From CAZUXY01 sp964624235 (GTDB taxonomy: Bacteria; Spirochaetota; UBA4802; UBA5368), in contig CAZUXY010000035.1 in NCBI GenBank assembly GCA_964624235.1, forward strand, positions 1 to 50,093: DNA of 50,093 bases, read 5' to 3'. A program made the translations under genes and the position numbers. Under the pieces are notes generated by a model. That model was not told the origin of the DNA and ran no database searches. It saw nothing but the letters and a program-made list of their open reading frames with translations. Shown here one piece after another: positions 50,011 through 50,093 of this stretch (the first letter of the stretch is position 1; every line of letters begins with the position of its first letter).

Positions 50011-50093
50011 GGTAAGGTTTCCCCGTTGTATAAAATGAGCAGATTTTTTTCATTTATTTCGTCAGAAAAATATAGTGTGCAGGGGACACGGGT

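Noticed and set aside
1..50093. tRNA, rRNA, CRISPR arrays, transposons and phage genes
   Set aside because: No T-loop/acceptor patterns, regularly spaced direct repeats, transposase motifs or phage structural genes were recognised. A tRNA or CRISPR scan would be decisive.

Overview
The window looks like chromosomal DNA of a free-living Gram-negative (diderm) bacterium with moderate GC content. It encodes a TonB-dependent receptor, two other outer-membrane barrels, lipoproteins, several c-di-GMP proteins (EAL-HDOD, GGDEF, PilZ), multi-PAS histidine kinases and acyl-CoA metabolism enzymes. The mix would fit a spirochaete or a deltaproteobacterium-like lineage, but no rRNA or phylogenetic marker is present, so I leave the phylum open. 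I saw no tRNA, rRNA, CRISPR array, transposase or phage gene.

Region 1 (1-2.6 kb): the 3' end of an acyl-CoA dehydrogenase, a LysE-type exporter and an outer-membrane protein. Region 2 (2.7-14.3 kb, all minus strand) is a corrinoid import, salvage and remodelling island: cobD-cbiB, then cobalamin riboswitch 2 with a terminator, btuF-btuC-btuD-cobU-cobS-cobC, an intergenic repeat, cobT-cbiR, a second repeat, and cobalamin riboswitch 1 with a terminator in front of btuB. Together these would take up corrinoids through the outer and inner membranes. They would clip off the lower ligand (CbiR), activate the cobinamide phosphate (CobU), and attach a preferred lower ligand (CobT, CobS, CobC). No corrin-ring synthesis genes are present. 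Region 3 (14.4-17.7 kb, minus) is a zinc/manganese-type uptake operon: a small Cys/His secreted protein, an outer-membrane barrel, a binding protein and a permease, with no ATPase gene.

Region 4 (17.9-24.2 kb) holds a PsiE-like membrane protein, a hybrid histidine kinase with a convergent single-domain response regulator, and an EAL-HDOD protein overlapping a secreted FN3-like protein. Region 5 (24.4-29.4 kb, plus) is a membrane glycoconjugate module: a GT39-like integral membrane glycosyltransferase, a GT4 glycosyltransferase, a DUF2334 deacetylase-like protein and an LPG-synthase-TM/AglD-like protein. Region 6 (29.4-40.8 kb) has two small secreted proteins, an acyl-CoA dehydrogenase behind a 17-bp palindrome, a five-PAS HisKA_2 kinase with a degenerate receiver, and genes for DUF1189, PilZ, cupin, GGDEF and CoA-disulfide-reductase/rhodanese proteins. 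Region 7 (41-50 kb) holds mostly single genes, including a beta-propeller-like secreted protein, an orphan FliG C-domain protein, DUF3592, DUF3795, a bacteriohemerythrin and lipoproteins. It ends with a minus-strand pair encoding a CoA-transferase and a MaoC-type hydratase.

Nothing here is clearly a wholly new defence or mobile system. The strongest leads are the compact remodelling island with two terminator-type riboswitches, the orphan FliG-C protein, the zinc-type operon without an ATPase, the acyl-CoA dehydrogenase with a displaced catalytic glutamate, and two related intergenic palindromic elements.
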